Shown: positions 16,649 through 22,780 of the stretch, in pieces | Layout of the letters: each line of letters starts with the position of its first letter | How positions within the stretch are numbered: position 1 is the stretch's first letter | Virus record (IMG/VR): IMGVR_UViG_3300025319_000079 | Span: 1 to 30,062 of that record | Strand: one strand, 5' to 3' | Length of the DNA: 30,062 bases | Source: a virus | The notes under the pieces: model-generated | Databases searched by the model: none | Told to the model about the DNA's origin: nothing | What the model saw: the letters and a program-made list of their open reading frames with translations, nothing else | Translations under genes and position numbers: made by a program

Positions 16649-17123
16649 TACCACCTACCAGTCTCTCCAGATAGGCAGCCAGCAACAGACTTTCAGCTCT
16701 CCCATGATCCTGTTTGCGAATTAGGATCCTAGCCGTGCCAGGAAAGAGCTGCTGAGCTCTTATTCTGGAAGCATCCTTGTCTCGTCCTACGCCCTGAATC
16801 ATAGCTCTCTTCCACTGTGAGGGATCAACCAGGGTGTAGGGTATTCCTAAGCCCGCAAGTATGCCCTTCCAGATCCCGAATCCCTCTCCGAAGGAGAACA
16901 CCGACTTCGATCCTTGCTTGGGCATGGAGTGTACAGCCTCCAAGATTGCGTGACAAGGACCGGCCGCATGTGGACGTAGGAGATCTGCCATTGCAGCTTC
17001 CAAGTAGACCCGACGGGTTGTCTTTCCCTTTGTCACTACAGCCACTGGGGTATCTGTGACAATCAGATCTGGCAGTATAGCTACTGCTCCGGCTAAGCCG
17101 ACATCGATGCCTATGTATCGCAC
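16575..17123 (-). CDS. RuvC-like Holliday-junction resolvase
   Basis: The product cleaves four-way DNA junctions during recombination and packaging of replicated phage DNA. GTG 17123 (VRYIGIDVGLAG) is chosen because the RNase H-fold strand with the first catalytic Asp (D7) sits right there; the frame continues upstream without a matching domain. The 182-residue length fits the family. Other acidic residues are in 'AILEAVHSMP' (E62) and 'DHGRAESLLLAAYL' (D139, E144), the canonical C-terminal motif. It overlaps the upstream zinc-ribbon gene by 13 bases. Together with the ATPase and nucleases further right it makes up a phage recombination set. Confidence 0.86.
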   Translation of the reverse strand: MRYIGIDVGLAGAVAILPDLIVTDTPVAVVTKGKTTRRVYLEAAMADLLRPHAAGPCHAILEAVHSMPKQGSKSVFSFGEGFGIWKGILAGLGIPYTLVDPSQWKRAMIQGVGRDKDASRIRAQQLFPGTARILIRKQDHGRAESLLLAAYLERLVGGIRRGYQLPDDPPDVVASVAAALSA

Positions 17124-17308
17124 TCTGCCTCTTGGTTCGCTTGTGCCTCTCCGCGGTCTACGCTCCAGCCGCAGGACAGGCAGAAGAAGTAGGAACCGTG
17201 TTGATCTGCTTCTGTGATAATGTTTGATCCTCCGCAGTGCGCACAGCTCTCGGGACACTTGATTGGTAGATCAGTCCTGATTGGATACAGAGGTGTAGCT
17301 CTTGTCAT
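17111..17308 (-). CDS. Small zinc-ribbon protein (65 residues)
   Basis: ATG 17308 is supported by GGAGGAG eight bases upstream, within the end of the preceding gene. The product holds two Cys pairs, C22-x2-C25 in 'CAHCGG' and C43-x2-C46 in 'FFCLSCGWS', the layout of a single zinc ribbon, with an acidic C-terminal tail. Such proteins commonly bind nucleic acid or serve as small adapters; no specific role is visible. It overlaps the RuvC-like gene start and follows the 100-residue gene closely, so the three are probably cotranscribed. Confidence 0.7.
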   Translation of the reverse strand: MTRATPLYPIRTDLPIKCPESCAHCGGSNIITEADQHGSYFFCLSCGWSVDRGEAQANQEAECDT

Positions 17309-17310
17309 TC

Positions 17311-17613
17311 CTACAGCTCCTCCATCATGATTCCTAGAACTGGGCGTCCCAGCGCGACCTCTTCTCGAATACATATGTGGCGACGTAATGCGATCTCCAT
17401 GGGTTCGCGTCCGATCAGTGCTGCCAGTGCATCTAGGTCTATCCTTCCGTCAGTCAGAGGCGCTATGCGATTCATCAGATCGAAGATGTAGGCATCCCTG
17501 TGTGTGAACCTGCAGCTGGACCAGATCATCTTGTGTTCTGTATATACATAGATAGGCAAGCTGCGTAGGAGTTGGGCTGTGTTCGGTATCATTCTGGTAT
17601 AAGGATGCACCAA
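17311..17613 (-). CDS. Small hypothetical protein (up to 100 residues)
   Basis: The longest frame starts at TTG 17613; an internal ATG gives MIPNTAQLLR and may be the true start, but neither has a convincing ribosome site. The middle 'DAYIFDLMNRIAPL' and 'LDALAALIGREPMEIALRRH' are amphipathic helices, the second looking like a small helical DNA-binding element. No family is recognised. It lies just downstream of a terminator-like hairpin and leads into the zinc-ribbon and RuvC-like genes. Confidence 0.6.
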   Translation of the reverse strand: MVHPYTRMIPNTAQLLRSLPIYVYTEHKMIWSSCRFTHRDAYIFDLMNRIAPLTDGRIDLDALAALIGREPMEIALRRHICIREEVALGRPVLGIMMEEL

Positions 17614-17629
17614 TCACGCGTTTGGTGTC

Positions 17630-17669
17630 AAAAATGAGAAGAGGCGGATCTTGTGCTGATCGATCCGCC
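17630..17669 (-). terminator. Rho-independent terminator-like hairpin
   Basis: Perfect 8-bp arms GGCGGATC (17643-17650) and GATCCGCC (17662-17669) enclose an 11-base loop. Read on the minus strand the stem is followed by a pyrimidine stretch ending in five T residues (17634-17630). It would end transcription coming from genes to the right. Confidence 0.6.
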
Positions 17670-17736
17670 CCCGAGAGAGGTGAGGGAAGACGGTTCGGGT
17701 GCCGACGTGGAGACGGTGCTACCCGTACCGATTCCG
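17630..17736 (-). ncRNA. Candidate small RNA between a promoter and the terminator
   Basis: A promoter-like site at 17743-17772 and the terminator at 17630-17669 would frame a transcript of about 105 bases without a useful ORF (only a 17-codon TTG ORF at its upstream end). Inside, short complementary pairs are visible (for example CGGT/ACCG and GGGT/ACCC), so the RNA could fold. This is inference from signals only. Confidence 0.3.
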
Positions 17737-17742
17737 CTGCCT

Positions 17743-17772
17743 ACTATAGCAGATGGTTCCGGCTATAGACAA
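17743..17772 (-). promoter_or_regulatory. Extended -10 promoter candidate
   Basis: On the minus strand TTGTCT (17772-17767) is followed after 18 bases by TATAGT (17748-17743), preceded by TGC, giving an extended -10 (TGCTATAGT). It starts a transcript heading left toward the terminator and the genes ending with the RuvC-like resolvase. Confidence 0.4.
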
Positions 17773-17779
17773 GTACTCC

Positions 17780-18079
17780 TTAGGGATCTTTTCGTGCTAT
17801 TGGCACGGCTTGTCCTACGCGGATCAGTGTCTCTACCTCTTCTGGCGAGATCATGGCAGAGAGATCGACCAGGTCGGTGTCAATGACAGCTTGGGGGGTG
17901 CGGCAGCGTGCGCAGGCCTTGACGTGGTAGACGTAGGGAGTTGGGTGCTGTCCCGGGCCCAGTGGAGTGTCATAGCCCCCCTTGCTTAGTAGCTGCAGCC
18001 CCCAGTCAAAGAAGAGGATGCTGCCGCAGCTATTCGCTACGCATGGGTAGACATTAAGTTCTGCAGGCCTGTCTGCCAT
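17780..18079 (-). CDS. Hypothetical Cys-rich protein (99 residues)
   Basis: ATG 18079 has AAAGGA about ten bases upstream. The product carries two Cys pairs, C13/C18 in 'YPCVANSCGS' and C56-x2-C59 in 'KACARCRTP', probably one zinc-binding site, followed by a helical acidic part 'ISPEEVETLIRVG'. It resembles other small phage zinc-binding proteins in this cluster but no function is known. It is the last gene before the terminator-bearing intergenic gap, downstream of two related small genes. Confidence 0.65.
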   Translation of the reverse strand: MADRPAELNVYPCVANSCGSILFFDWGLQLLSKGGYDTPLGPGQHPTPYVYHVKACARCRTPQAVIDTDLVDLSAMISPEEVETLIRVGQAVPIARKDP

Positions 18080-18098
18080 CTGGCAATCGTCCTTTCTG

Positions 18099-18320
18099 CT
18101 ATTCCTTGTAGGCCCTATTGAGACGAGCGGGGCCCAGAGGATCGTTCTTCATTCCCTTCATGATCTCGCTGTGTGGTGTGTAGGTATCTTGGTAGGCACC
18201 CTTGGAGTTGCGAAACTGCCGCTCTTCGCCGCAGAGCTTGCAACGGCCGGGGGAGAACTCCCCTCCTGTGGGACTTGCGATGACCCAGTGGTGTCGACAA
18301 AGCTCCGGGCTGTCTGTCAT
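18099..18320 (-). CDS. Small zinc-ribbon protein of the 'CKLCGEE..F.NS' type
   Basis: ATG 18320 overlaps the stop of the upstream gene (ATGA), so translation is coupled; the product is 73 residues. The core is 'CRHHWVIASPTGGEFSPGRC' followed by 'KLCGEERQFRNS', with C8, H10 or H11, C27 and C30 as likely metal ligands. I recall this C-x-H-H-W ... G-x-C-K-x-C-G ... F-x-N-S pattern from short proteins frequent in Chloroflexota genomes and environmental phage contigs, which is a weak host hint. Function unknown. Confidence 0.7.
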   Translation of the reverse strand: MTDSPELCRHHWVIASPTGGEFSPGRCKLCGEERQFRNSKGAYQDTYTPHSEIMKGMKNDPLGPARLNRAYKE

Positions 18321-18892
18321 AGGCCACAACCGTCTACGCAGCCCTCGCGACAAGGGAGGCTGCGGCTCATACGATCAAGGTCCTCGCCGTCTGGGATGGG
18401 GAAGCCCATCAGTTCGCAGATCAGCTTGAGCTTGGGAGCTCCGTAGCTAGGATACAGAGTCTTCCTGACTTCAGCCAATATATCATCCTGCTCGAGTAGC
18501 CAGAGCCATGCTTCCATCTTTTCGATGCTACGGCCGGCGCTGAGTCCTCGGTGGTCACGTGCCTTCCCCCAAGCGAATTCCATGTACTCGCGCATGTCTC
18601 TTAGAGCTTTGGTCTTGTCGAGCGGATCAGGAACCCAATCGCTCATGTCCGCGCCTGCCTTCAGGAAGGGCCTGAGTTGCTCTATGCTCAGATAGGAAAG
18701 TAGGACCTCACCACGGAAGCCGAACATGTCATCGGCTTTGATGATCTCGTAGTACGCAGCGATCTCTTCGGTGGTTCTCATTGCAAGTTGTCGGTCGTGG
18801 GTCAGCAGCTTAGGGTGTCGCAACCAACCAATATCCAGCAGCTTTGCCACGACCAGAGCGGAATGGTAGCAGGCGTCCCTGTGAGATGTCAA
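18317..18892 (-). CDS. Hypothetical protein (191 residues, start uncertain)
   Basis: The frame begins at TTG 18892, whose bases also read TTGACA; a downstream ATG at 18781 (MRTTEEIAAYYEI) would give 154 residues. Neither has a good ribosome site. The N-terminal helix 'ACYHSALVVAKLLDIGWLRH' argues for the longer form. The rest is helical and acidic, with 'EYMEFAWGKARDHRGLSAGR' and a Cys-containing end 'REGCVDGCGL'. No known domain recognised. It starts an operon-like run reaching 17780 and begins next to a structured intergenic region. Confidence 0.6.
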   Translation of the reverse strand: MTSHRDACYHSALVVAKLLDIGWLRHPKLLTHDRQLAMRTTEEIAAYYEIIKADDMFGFRGEVLLSYLSIEQLRPFLKAGADMSDWVPDPLDKTKALRDMREYMEFAWGKARDHRGLSAGRSIEKMEAWLWLLEQDDILAEVRKTLYPSYGAPKLKLICELMGFPIPDGEDLDRMSRSLPCREGCVDGCGL

Positions 18893-18928
18893 GGTGGAAG
18901 CTTACATAATGAGAGGCAAAAGTCCGGT

Positions 18929-18964
18929 GTACGCGTACATGTACATATACATGTACATGTACAA
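18929..18964. repeat. Six-unit GTACAT hexamer array
   Basis: Units read GTACGC, GTACAT, GTACAT, ATACAT, GTACAT, GTACAA without gaps. Because GTAC and ATGTACAT are self-complementary, the array can also fold as alternative hairpins. It lies in the 295-base gap between the minus gene ending at 18892 and the plus gene at 19188. Confidence 0.8.
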
Positions 18965-18969
18965 TGTCT

Positions 18970-19040
18970 GGCGCCCGCGAGGGCCTGGGAAGGCACGAGC
19001 AGGGGGCGCCTATACAGAAAGGCGCTGACCGGAGGTCAGC
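18970..19040. other. Hairpin-rich part of the intergenic gap
   Basis: GGCGCCC (18970-18976) pairs with GGGCGCC (19004-19010), and GCTGACC (19024-19030) pairs with GGTCAGC (19034-19040) over a 3-base loop. Neither has a strong T run on either side, so termination is possible but unproven. Together with the neighbouring hexamer array it makes a structured, gene-free stretch. Confidence 0.45.
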
Positions 19041-19112
19041 TCCTTCCTGCAATCGGGGGCCATCCCTGGGAAGGGAATGCCACTGGCGAATCTAGCACTC
19101 GTCTTGCTGTGT

Positions 19113-19171
19113 GTCAACTCTTGACGGCAAGAATTGTGGGAGATACTCTCCTTGTGTTGACTACTCCCACA
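19113..19171 (+). promoter_or_regulatory. Promoter-like and operator-like region upstream of the plus-strand zinc-ribbon gene
   Basis: GTCAA-CTC-TTGAC (19113-19125) is a perfect palindrome overlapping a -35-like TTGACG (19121-19126); a weak -10, TACTCT, follows after 17 bases (19144-19149). TGTGGGAG (19135-19142) and CTCCCACA (19164-19171) form an 8-bp inverted repeat, and another TTGAC occurs at 19157. This suggests regulated transcription to the right. Confidence 0.35.
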
Positions 19172-19187
19172 CACCGGAGTCAGTGTT

Positions 19188-19421
19188 TTGGAAAAGAGAC
19201 CCGTGGATCTACCCTTGGACGAGCTGATTGCTATGGCCGACGACGTACTTGCTCGCAGCGGTCACGTTTGGCTGAAGTTCACCTGTCAGCACTGTGGTAG
19301 CCGACAGATGATTGATGAGCCGGACACTTTCTACATCTTCGCCTCGTGCGAAGAGTGCGGTCAGACCACATCATTAGGCGATGTTGGGGGTGGGCTGATG
19401 GTGATCCTACCGCTGTCCTAG
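19188..19421 (+). CDS. Small zinc-ribbon protein on the plus strand
   Basis: This is the only clear plus-strand gene within the minus-strand block. Ligands C33-x2-C36 ('CQHCGSRQ') and C54-x2-C57 ('CEECGQTT') form one zinc ribbon, preceded by a helix 'LDELIAMADDVL' and an aromatic strand 'HVWLKFTC'. The 'E-P-D/N' turn between the pairs is typical of a widespread small phage zinc-ribbon family of unknown role. The start may be TTG 19188 (77 residues) or GTG 19203 (72 residues); neither ribosome site is strong. It converges with the next minus gene, overlapping by three or four bases. Likely driven by its own promoter. Confidence 0.72.
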   Translation: MEKRPVDLPLDELIAMADDVLARSGHVWLKFTCQHCGSRQMIDEPDTFYIFASCEECGQTTSLGDVGGGLMVILPLS

Positions 19422-19837
19422 TCGATTAGGAAGTAGGGCCTGCGGTAGAAGTGTCCCGGGTATGCCAAGCGCATTTGTCCGATATTCAGTAGCTCAGAGA
19501 ATCGCTCCTGTTGCTCGGTACTGAGGTGCTGGAAGTAGAACTTCCCAACCTCTTCAAAGTCGATTGTCAGCTCCGAACCTTCTAGGAGGGGACGAGTCTC
19601 GATTGGCCGGCCGAGATAGGCTTTGTAGTTCTTGTCCGTCGGAACGACAGTCCAGTTCTGCGCCACGAAGCTTAGGAACTGCTCTGGGTGTAGGCTGCCA
19701 CAGAAGGAGCAGCTGAGAAATGCAGGATCATTGGTGTACTTGACGAAGCTGGTGCCAAGCCTCCAGCTATCGAGGTTCTCGGTTCTCTCCCAAGGCCCTG
19801 GTTCACTGATGCGTCGTGGGCAGGTTTGCTTTTGCAA
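19418..19837 (-). CDS. Phage zinc-binding protein of the 'CSFCGSLHPEQF' type
   Basis: TTG 19837 is preceded by GAGGAAAG. The 139-residue product has 'LSCSFCGSLHPEQFL' (C43, C46, H50) followed by 'VVPTDKNYKAYLGRP' and 'KFYFQHLSTEQQERFSELLN'. This order is familiar from many actinophage and environmental phage proteins, in which the 'GPTDKNYK' strand and 'FYFQHLS-x-EQ' helix are conserved; their function is unknown to me. It sits just upstream of the convergent plus-strand gene and downstream of the M23 gene. Confidence 0.74.
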   Translation of the reverse strand: MQKQTCPRRISEPGPWERTENLDSWRLGTSFVKYTNDPAFLSCSFCGSLHPEQFLSFVAQNWTVVPTDKNYKAYLGRPIETRPLLEGSELTIDFEEVGKFYFQHLSTEQQERFSELLNIGQMRLAYPGHFYRRPYFLID

Positions 19838-19863
19838 ATGCTTCTTTCCTCTGAATGGGTTGT

Positions 19864-20499
19864 CTAGGTCTGCAGGTCTCTAATCTCTGCCTGCATCTTA
19901 CTGATGATGTCCAGCAGCTTCTTCGACCCAACAATGCCCTTGTCCAAGCCGAGTAGCCCCTCTCGTGCTATCCGCCCGATCGCCTGTGCGATTGCAGCAT
20001 CTGTTGTAGTCCTCCTGATGACTGCTTCTACCTCTGCTGTTGTCAAGGCTGCCTCCTGTCCTAGATAGATGGCTGGATCCACTGCATAGAATCCCGCGGC
20101 TGGTTTCCAGACGATGCTGTCGTCTCGTATTATCTTGTTGGTCCAAAGATCAAAGTGCAGGTGCGGTCCTAGAGAGTTGCCAGTGGAGCCCACGTATCCG
20201 ATGATCTGTCCTTGACTGACCGAAGACCCGATGGTGACTTTGGCAGGTCCCGTCATATGCCGGTAGCAGCAGCGGATGATGATCCCGTCTCCGATAGCAG
20301 AGTCGATATAGACCTTGTAGCCGCTCTCGGAGTCGTAGCTCCGGACAGCTACTTTGCCCGCCAAGGAGGACTTGATTGGTGTCCACCAAGGAACGGCTAT
20401 GTCTACAGCGTAGTGCCTACCGAGATAGTAGAAGCTGGCAGCGTACCAGAAGCCTCGGAGGACGTTAGCTAAGCTACCACAGGGCCAAATGAACTTCAT
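19864..20499 (-). CDS. M23 (LytM-type) peptidoglycan endopeptidase
   Basis: The product cuts peptide cross-links in peptidoglycan; as a phage enzyme it could act in lysis or in cell entry. The zinc site is complete: 'GRHYAVDIAV' gives H29 and D33, 'CYRHM' gives H81, and 'GPHLHFDL' gives H113 and H115. The catalytic domain covers about residues 25-150. A C-terminal helical tail ('AEVEAVIRRTTTDAAIAQAI', then 'KLLDIISKMQAEIRDLQ') may oligomerise or bind a partner. No signal peptide is evident, so export would need a holin. It overlaps the FmdB-like gene by four bases (ATGA). Its place among early-type genes rather than beside the holin candidate is unusual. Confidence 0.85.
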   Translation of the reverse strand: MKFIWPCGSLANVLRGFWYAASFYYLGRHYAVDIAVPWWTPIKSSLAGKVAVRSYDSESGYKVYIDSAIGDGIIIRCCYRHMTGPAKVTIGSSVSQGQIIGYVGSTGNSLGPHLHFDLWTNKIIRDDSIVWKPAAGFYAVDPAIYLGQEAALTTAEVEAVIRRTTTDAAIAQAIGRIAREGLLGLDKGIVGSKKLLDIISKMQAEIRDLQT

Positions 20500-20747
20500 G
20501 GCTTCACTCCATCCTTTACGGAGTCAGACACGACTGCGTAGCCAGTCTCTTGTGGGTTAGGTAGCTGTGATCCGTGCTTCTTTGTGGTCCACCCCGAGCC
20601 ACGGAATATCGCAGCAGGCAGACTGAATTGGCGCCTGGCAACCTCTCTGCAGTTATCGCCCCTGCAGGGATGTTCCGGCTCTGCGTCGAATCCTTGGGTC
20701 AAGTCGTAGGTGTGCCCTTGGGGGCAGGCGTATTCGTAGATTGGCAT
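20496..20747 (-). CDS. FmdB-like zinc-ribbon protein
   Basis: The 83-residue protein begins 'MPIYEYACPQGHTYDL', the classic start of the FmdB/putative regulatory zinc-ribbon family. Ligands C8 and H12 pair with C28 and C33; 'FSLPAAIFRGSGW' matches the 'P-x-x-F-x-G-S-G-W' signature. Family members are thought to bind nucleic acid, but the phage role is unknown. It abuts the upstream gene (ATG right after its stop) and overlaps the M23 gene, so it belongs to one operon. Confidence 0.82.
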   Translation of the reverse strand: MPIYEYACPQGHTYDLTQGFDAEPEHPCRGDNCREVARRQFSLPAAIFRGSGWTTKKHGSQLPNPQETGYAVVSDSVKDGVKP

Positions 20748-21113
20748 TCAGGCCCTCGTGGTAGTCTGCAGTTCGCGCAGCAGGAGGCTCTGGATAGCTT
20801 CCGAGCGCAGACGTGCAACCAATGCGATTATCTCCTCTAGGTCTAGCTTACTACCATGCTTTTCCAGCTGTCGAATTAGGTTACGTCTAGTCTCTTCTGC
20901 CGTGCTGATAGCTGTGGCAAGGGCCGCTCTGCTACTAGAGCTAAGTATGGTATGCAAGGGAAGCACTGCCTCGTTCAGTGCTAGGCCTCGGTCGGCGGCT
21001 ACGGTTCGGATATCAAATAGGGGATCCCCCTCGAAGGCGATGTAACCAATGCCTTCTGGGGTGCTGAGACGTAGGTGTGGGACGTCAGTCTTCTTGCTCT
21101 GCTTCTTTGCCAT
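20748..21113 (-). CDS. Hypothetical helical protein (121 residues)
   Basis: No family is recognised. The basic N-terminus (MAKKQSKKTD) precedes 'VPHLRLSTPEGIGYIAFEGD' and then long helices 'AALATAISTAEETRRNLIRQ' and 'LEEIIALVARLRSEAIQSLL'. The ATG lies inside the end of the upstream gene, and only a weak AAGAAG site is seen. It may be a small structural or regulatory protein. It forms part of the operon continuing into the FmdB-like and M23 genes. Confidence 0.65.
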   Translation of the reverse strand: MAKKQSKKTDVPHLRLSTPEGIGYIAFEGDPLFDIRTVAADRGLALNEAVLPLHTILSSSSRAALATAISTAEETRRNLIRQLEKHGSKLDLEEIIALVARLRSEAIQSLLLRELQTTTRA

Positions 21114-21345
21114 GGCTTCTTGATTGAAACAGGAGCTCTCCGTCTTCTTGGATGCCTATGGCCAAGGTTCCCCTAATGACTCCGGTTAGCAGCAGTGCTC
21201 TGCTTCTGGTCTCTTCTGCCCAACGTACTGCAGCGATCGCTCTCTCCACCGGGACGTTGCCGCTGCCCAGTAGCACTGCCCTGTATATCGCTGTGACCTC
21301 TTCGAGGCTGAGGAGCTTGATCTCTCTCTCTTCACTCACCTGCAC
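21085..21345 (-). CDS. Hypothetical protein (84-86 residues)
   Basis: The start is GTG 21345 or GTG 21339 (MSEEREIKLLS). The product is helical: 'LLSLEEVTAIYRAVLLGSGN', 'VERAIAAVRWAEETRSRALL', then a strand 'GTLAIGIQEDGELLFQS' and a charged end. It overlaps the following gene by 29 bases, so translation is coupled. No known domain; not a shadow, because it fits the gap after the macro-domain gene and continues the operon. Confidence 0.6.
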   Translation of the reverse strand: MQVSEEREIKLLSLEEVTAIYRAVLLGSGNVPVERAIAAVRWAEETRSRALLLTGVIRGTLAIGIQEDGELLFQSRSHGKEAEQED

Positions 21346-21348
21346 GTA

Positions 21349-21807
21349 CTAACCTGCTCTCACGAGGATGAATCTGTTGTCGTTCAAGTAGCGCTCCAGA
21401 ATTGGCAGCACGTCCTCTTCTTTGAGCCGGCCGTTGCCACAACCAACCAGTGGCACAGCTATTTCACCAGCGAGGTGGAAAATGCGGGCCAGTCTGGCTA
21501 GCTGCTGTGCGCTCTTCTCAATCACCTCTAGGGAGGCCTCAGAGCGCCAGGAGAGCCAGGGGGCGTCCTCGTTAAGGGGTTTGACCGGGAAGAGGATCAA
21601 GTCCTCGTAGAGGTGGATCCTAGGGCCGCTGGTCATCTTCTGGCAGGCACCACCGTACCATTCAGCAAGACCGGGGTATCTCCCCTCGGCCTGTTTGGCC
21701 AAGCCGCGGCCCATCACGTTGGCTCCGTCTTTGCGCCATCCCACATTTGTTGGGATCACTTTGAGGTATTCTGCCAGAGACCAGATGTCGGCGACGATCT
21801 GTCGCAA
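21349..21807 (-). CDS. Macro-domain protein (ADP-ribose-binding fold)
   Basis: Macro domains bind ADP-ribose or its derivatives; some remove ADP-ribose from proteins or signalling molecules. The 152-residue product is a single domain. Signatures are 'GANVMGRGLAKQAEGRYPGL' (residues 28-47, the N-x-x-G-x-G-x-A loop) and 'VPLVGCGNGRLKEEDV' (118-133, the second loop). TTG 21807 follows GGGAGGGG closely, and a promoter-like pair lies just upstream. The neighbouring gene is a deoxyribosyltransferase-like protein. In a phage such a protein could counter NAD-based host signalling or process tRNA-splicing by-products; which, if either, is inference. Confidence 0.83.
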   Translation of the reverse strand: MRQIVADIWSLAEYLKVIPTNVGWRKDGANVMGRGLAKQAEGRYPGLAEWYGGACQKMTSGPRIHLYEDLILFPVKPLNEDAPWLSWRSEASLEVIEKSAQQLARLARIFHLAGEIAVPLVGCGNGRLKEEDVLPILERYLNDNRFILVRAG

Positions 21808-21837
21808 CTTCCCCTCCCTGAGTGGTTTGTGGTTGGG

Positions 21838-21868
21838 ACTATACCAAAGAGCAGGCTGTCGCTGTCAA
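21838..21868 (-). promoter_or_regulatory. Promoter candidate for the macro-domain operon
   Basis: On the minus strand a perfect TTGACA (21868-21863) is followed after 19 bases by TATAGT (21843-21838). Spacing is slightly long. It lies in the 71-base gap before TTG 21807, with the expected start of RNA about 25 bases before the gene. Confidence 0.45.
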
Positions 21869-21878
21869 GGCCTTATTG

Positions 21879-22364
21879 TCACGTGGAGGCAGTCTCTTCT
21901 TCAATGACTGCTATCTCTCTGAGGGTAGCTATCGCTGCGTCGAGAGAAGTCAGGAGAGGGATGCCATAGCGAACACAGACGATCTCCACGTTACCCCTGC
22001 GCCAGAATCCTTCAGGACAACAGACGACCAAGTGCTTGCTTCGGTGTGCGTGGAGACCGAGCTCGAGTAATGAGATGGGAGACATTGTTCTCGGGGAGAG
22101 ATAGAGGAGGATATAGCTGCAAGCCTCCAAGTACTTCAACTCCCACTCTACCTGCTCACGGAACTGTGGGTTGTTGATGGATTGCTCCCACGAAGAGTCC
22201 CAGTCATCCCTGCGAGGATTGAGCACGTGGAAGCCTGCTTTCTCTAAGACGCGGCCGCACTCTGCCTGCCAATCCTCAGCGGCGCCCATCTCGATGCTGC
22301 CGGCCAAGAATACTGATGTTGACTCGAACTGATCCAGTTCTTGGGGTGCCTTGGTGATTGTCAT
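21879..22364 (-). CDS. Nucleoside 2-deoxyribosyltransferase-like protein
   Basis: The 161-residue product matches the Nuc_deoxyri_tr2-type fold. Motifs are 'VFLAGSIEMGAAEDW' (residues 18-32, nucleotide-binding loop), 'VLNPRRDDWDSSW' (47-59), a helix 'REQVEWELKYLEA' and 'SPISLLELGLHA' (95-106), where the Glu of 'LELG' is the expected nucleophile. 'CCPEGFWRRGNVEIV' follows. Relatives exchange or remove bases from deoxynucleosides or nucleotides; phage versions may act on nucleotide pools. It overlaps the exonuclease gene by four bases and precedes the macro-domain gene. The substrate cannot be told from sequence. Confidence 0.8.
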   Translation of the reverse strand: MTITKAPQELDQFESTSVFLAGSIEMGAAEDWQAECGRVLEKAGFHVLNPRRDDWDSSWEQSINNPQFREQVEWELKYLEACSYILLYLSPRTMSPISLLELGLHAHRSKHLVVCCPEGFWRRGNVEIVCVRYGIPLLTSLDAAIATLREIAVIEEETAST

Positions 22365-22780
22365 GGCCGCTCTCCTTCTAGCAAACGCTCGAATGCCTCA
22401 ACGTTGCCCATTGCGTCGTTGACTGGGTTATGGTCGTGTGGGGTTACCCTAAGTGACTTCCACTCCTGCGTCTTGTAGAAGTCTCCGACCAGCCCAGCAT
22501 AGAAGTCGGAGATGCGACGAGCGGAGTGTCCAAAAGGGTTGTAGCCAAGATGCTTGTGGAAAGCGTAATTGATTCCCTGCCAATCATACGCAGGATTGTC
22601 GGAGACGAATATCGGTCGTCCGGGGAATTGCTGCAACCAGTCAACAAAAGCCTTGAAGGTGTCATGACTATCATTTTCACCATAGAAGGTCTTCCGTGTT
22701 TTGAATTCAACAGCACCGAACTCTCGCATCCGTCCTGCTAAGACATCGATGCCTTCGCAATCTACAAAAATGAGACTTAT
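22361..22780 (-). CDS. DEDDh-type 3'-5' exo(ribo)nuclease, start codon apparently ATA
   Basis: The enzyme trims RNA or DNA ends with two metal ions. Motif I 'LIFVDCEG' (D7, E9) lies upstream of the first ATG (22729), so the active protein must start earlier. The frame runs back to ATA 22780, which overlaps the TAA of the HNH gene; AGGGA lies just before. Motif II is 'VSDNPAYDWQGIN' and motif III 'HDHNPVNDAMGN'. From ATA it is 139 residues; from ATG it is 122 and lacks the metal-binding D-x-E. It appears to be the remainder of a gene invaded by the HNH element, since the HNH product starts with a second copy of motif I. It may be active, read through from the HNH gene, or dead. Confidence 0.72.
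   Translation of the reverse strand: MSLIFVDCEGIDVLAGRMREFGAVEFKTRKTFYGENDSHDTFKAFVDWLQQFPGRPIFVSDNPAYDWQGINYAFHKHLGYNPFGHSARRISDFYAGLVGDFYKTQEWKSLRVTPHDHNPVNDAMGNVEAFERLLEGERP

Noticed and set aside
17603-17631. TTGACA on the minus strand just after the terminator as promoter of the 100-residue gene
   Set aside because: No -10-like hexamer at 15-19 bases; the nearest TTATAC is 23 bases away.
18810-19052. Minus-strand frame with a His-Val repeat across the hexamer array
   Set aside because: The repeat protein is a by-product of GTACAT units; no ribosome site, and it overlaps the 191-residue gene.
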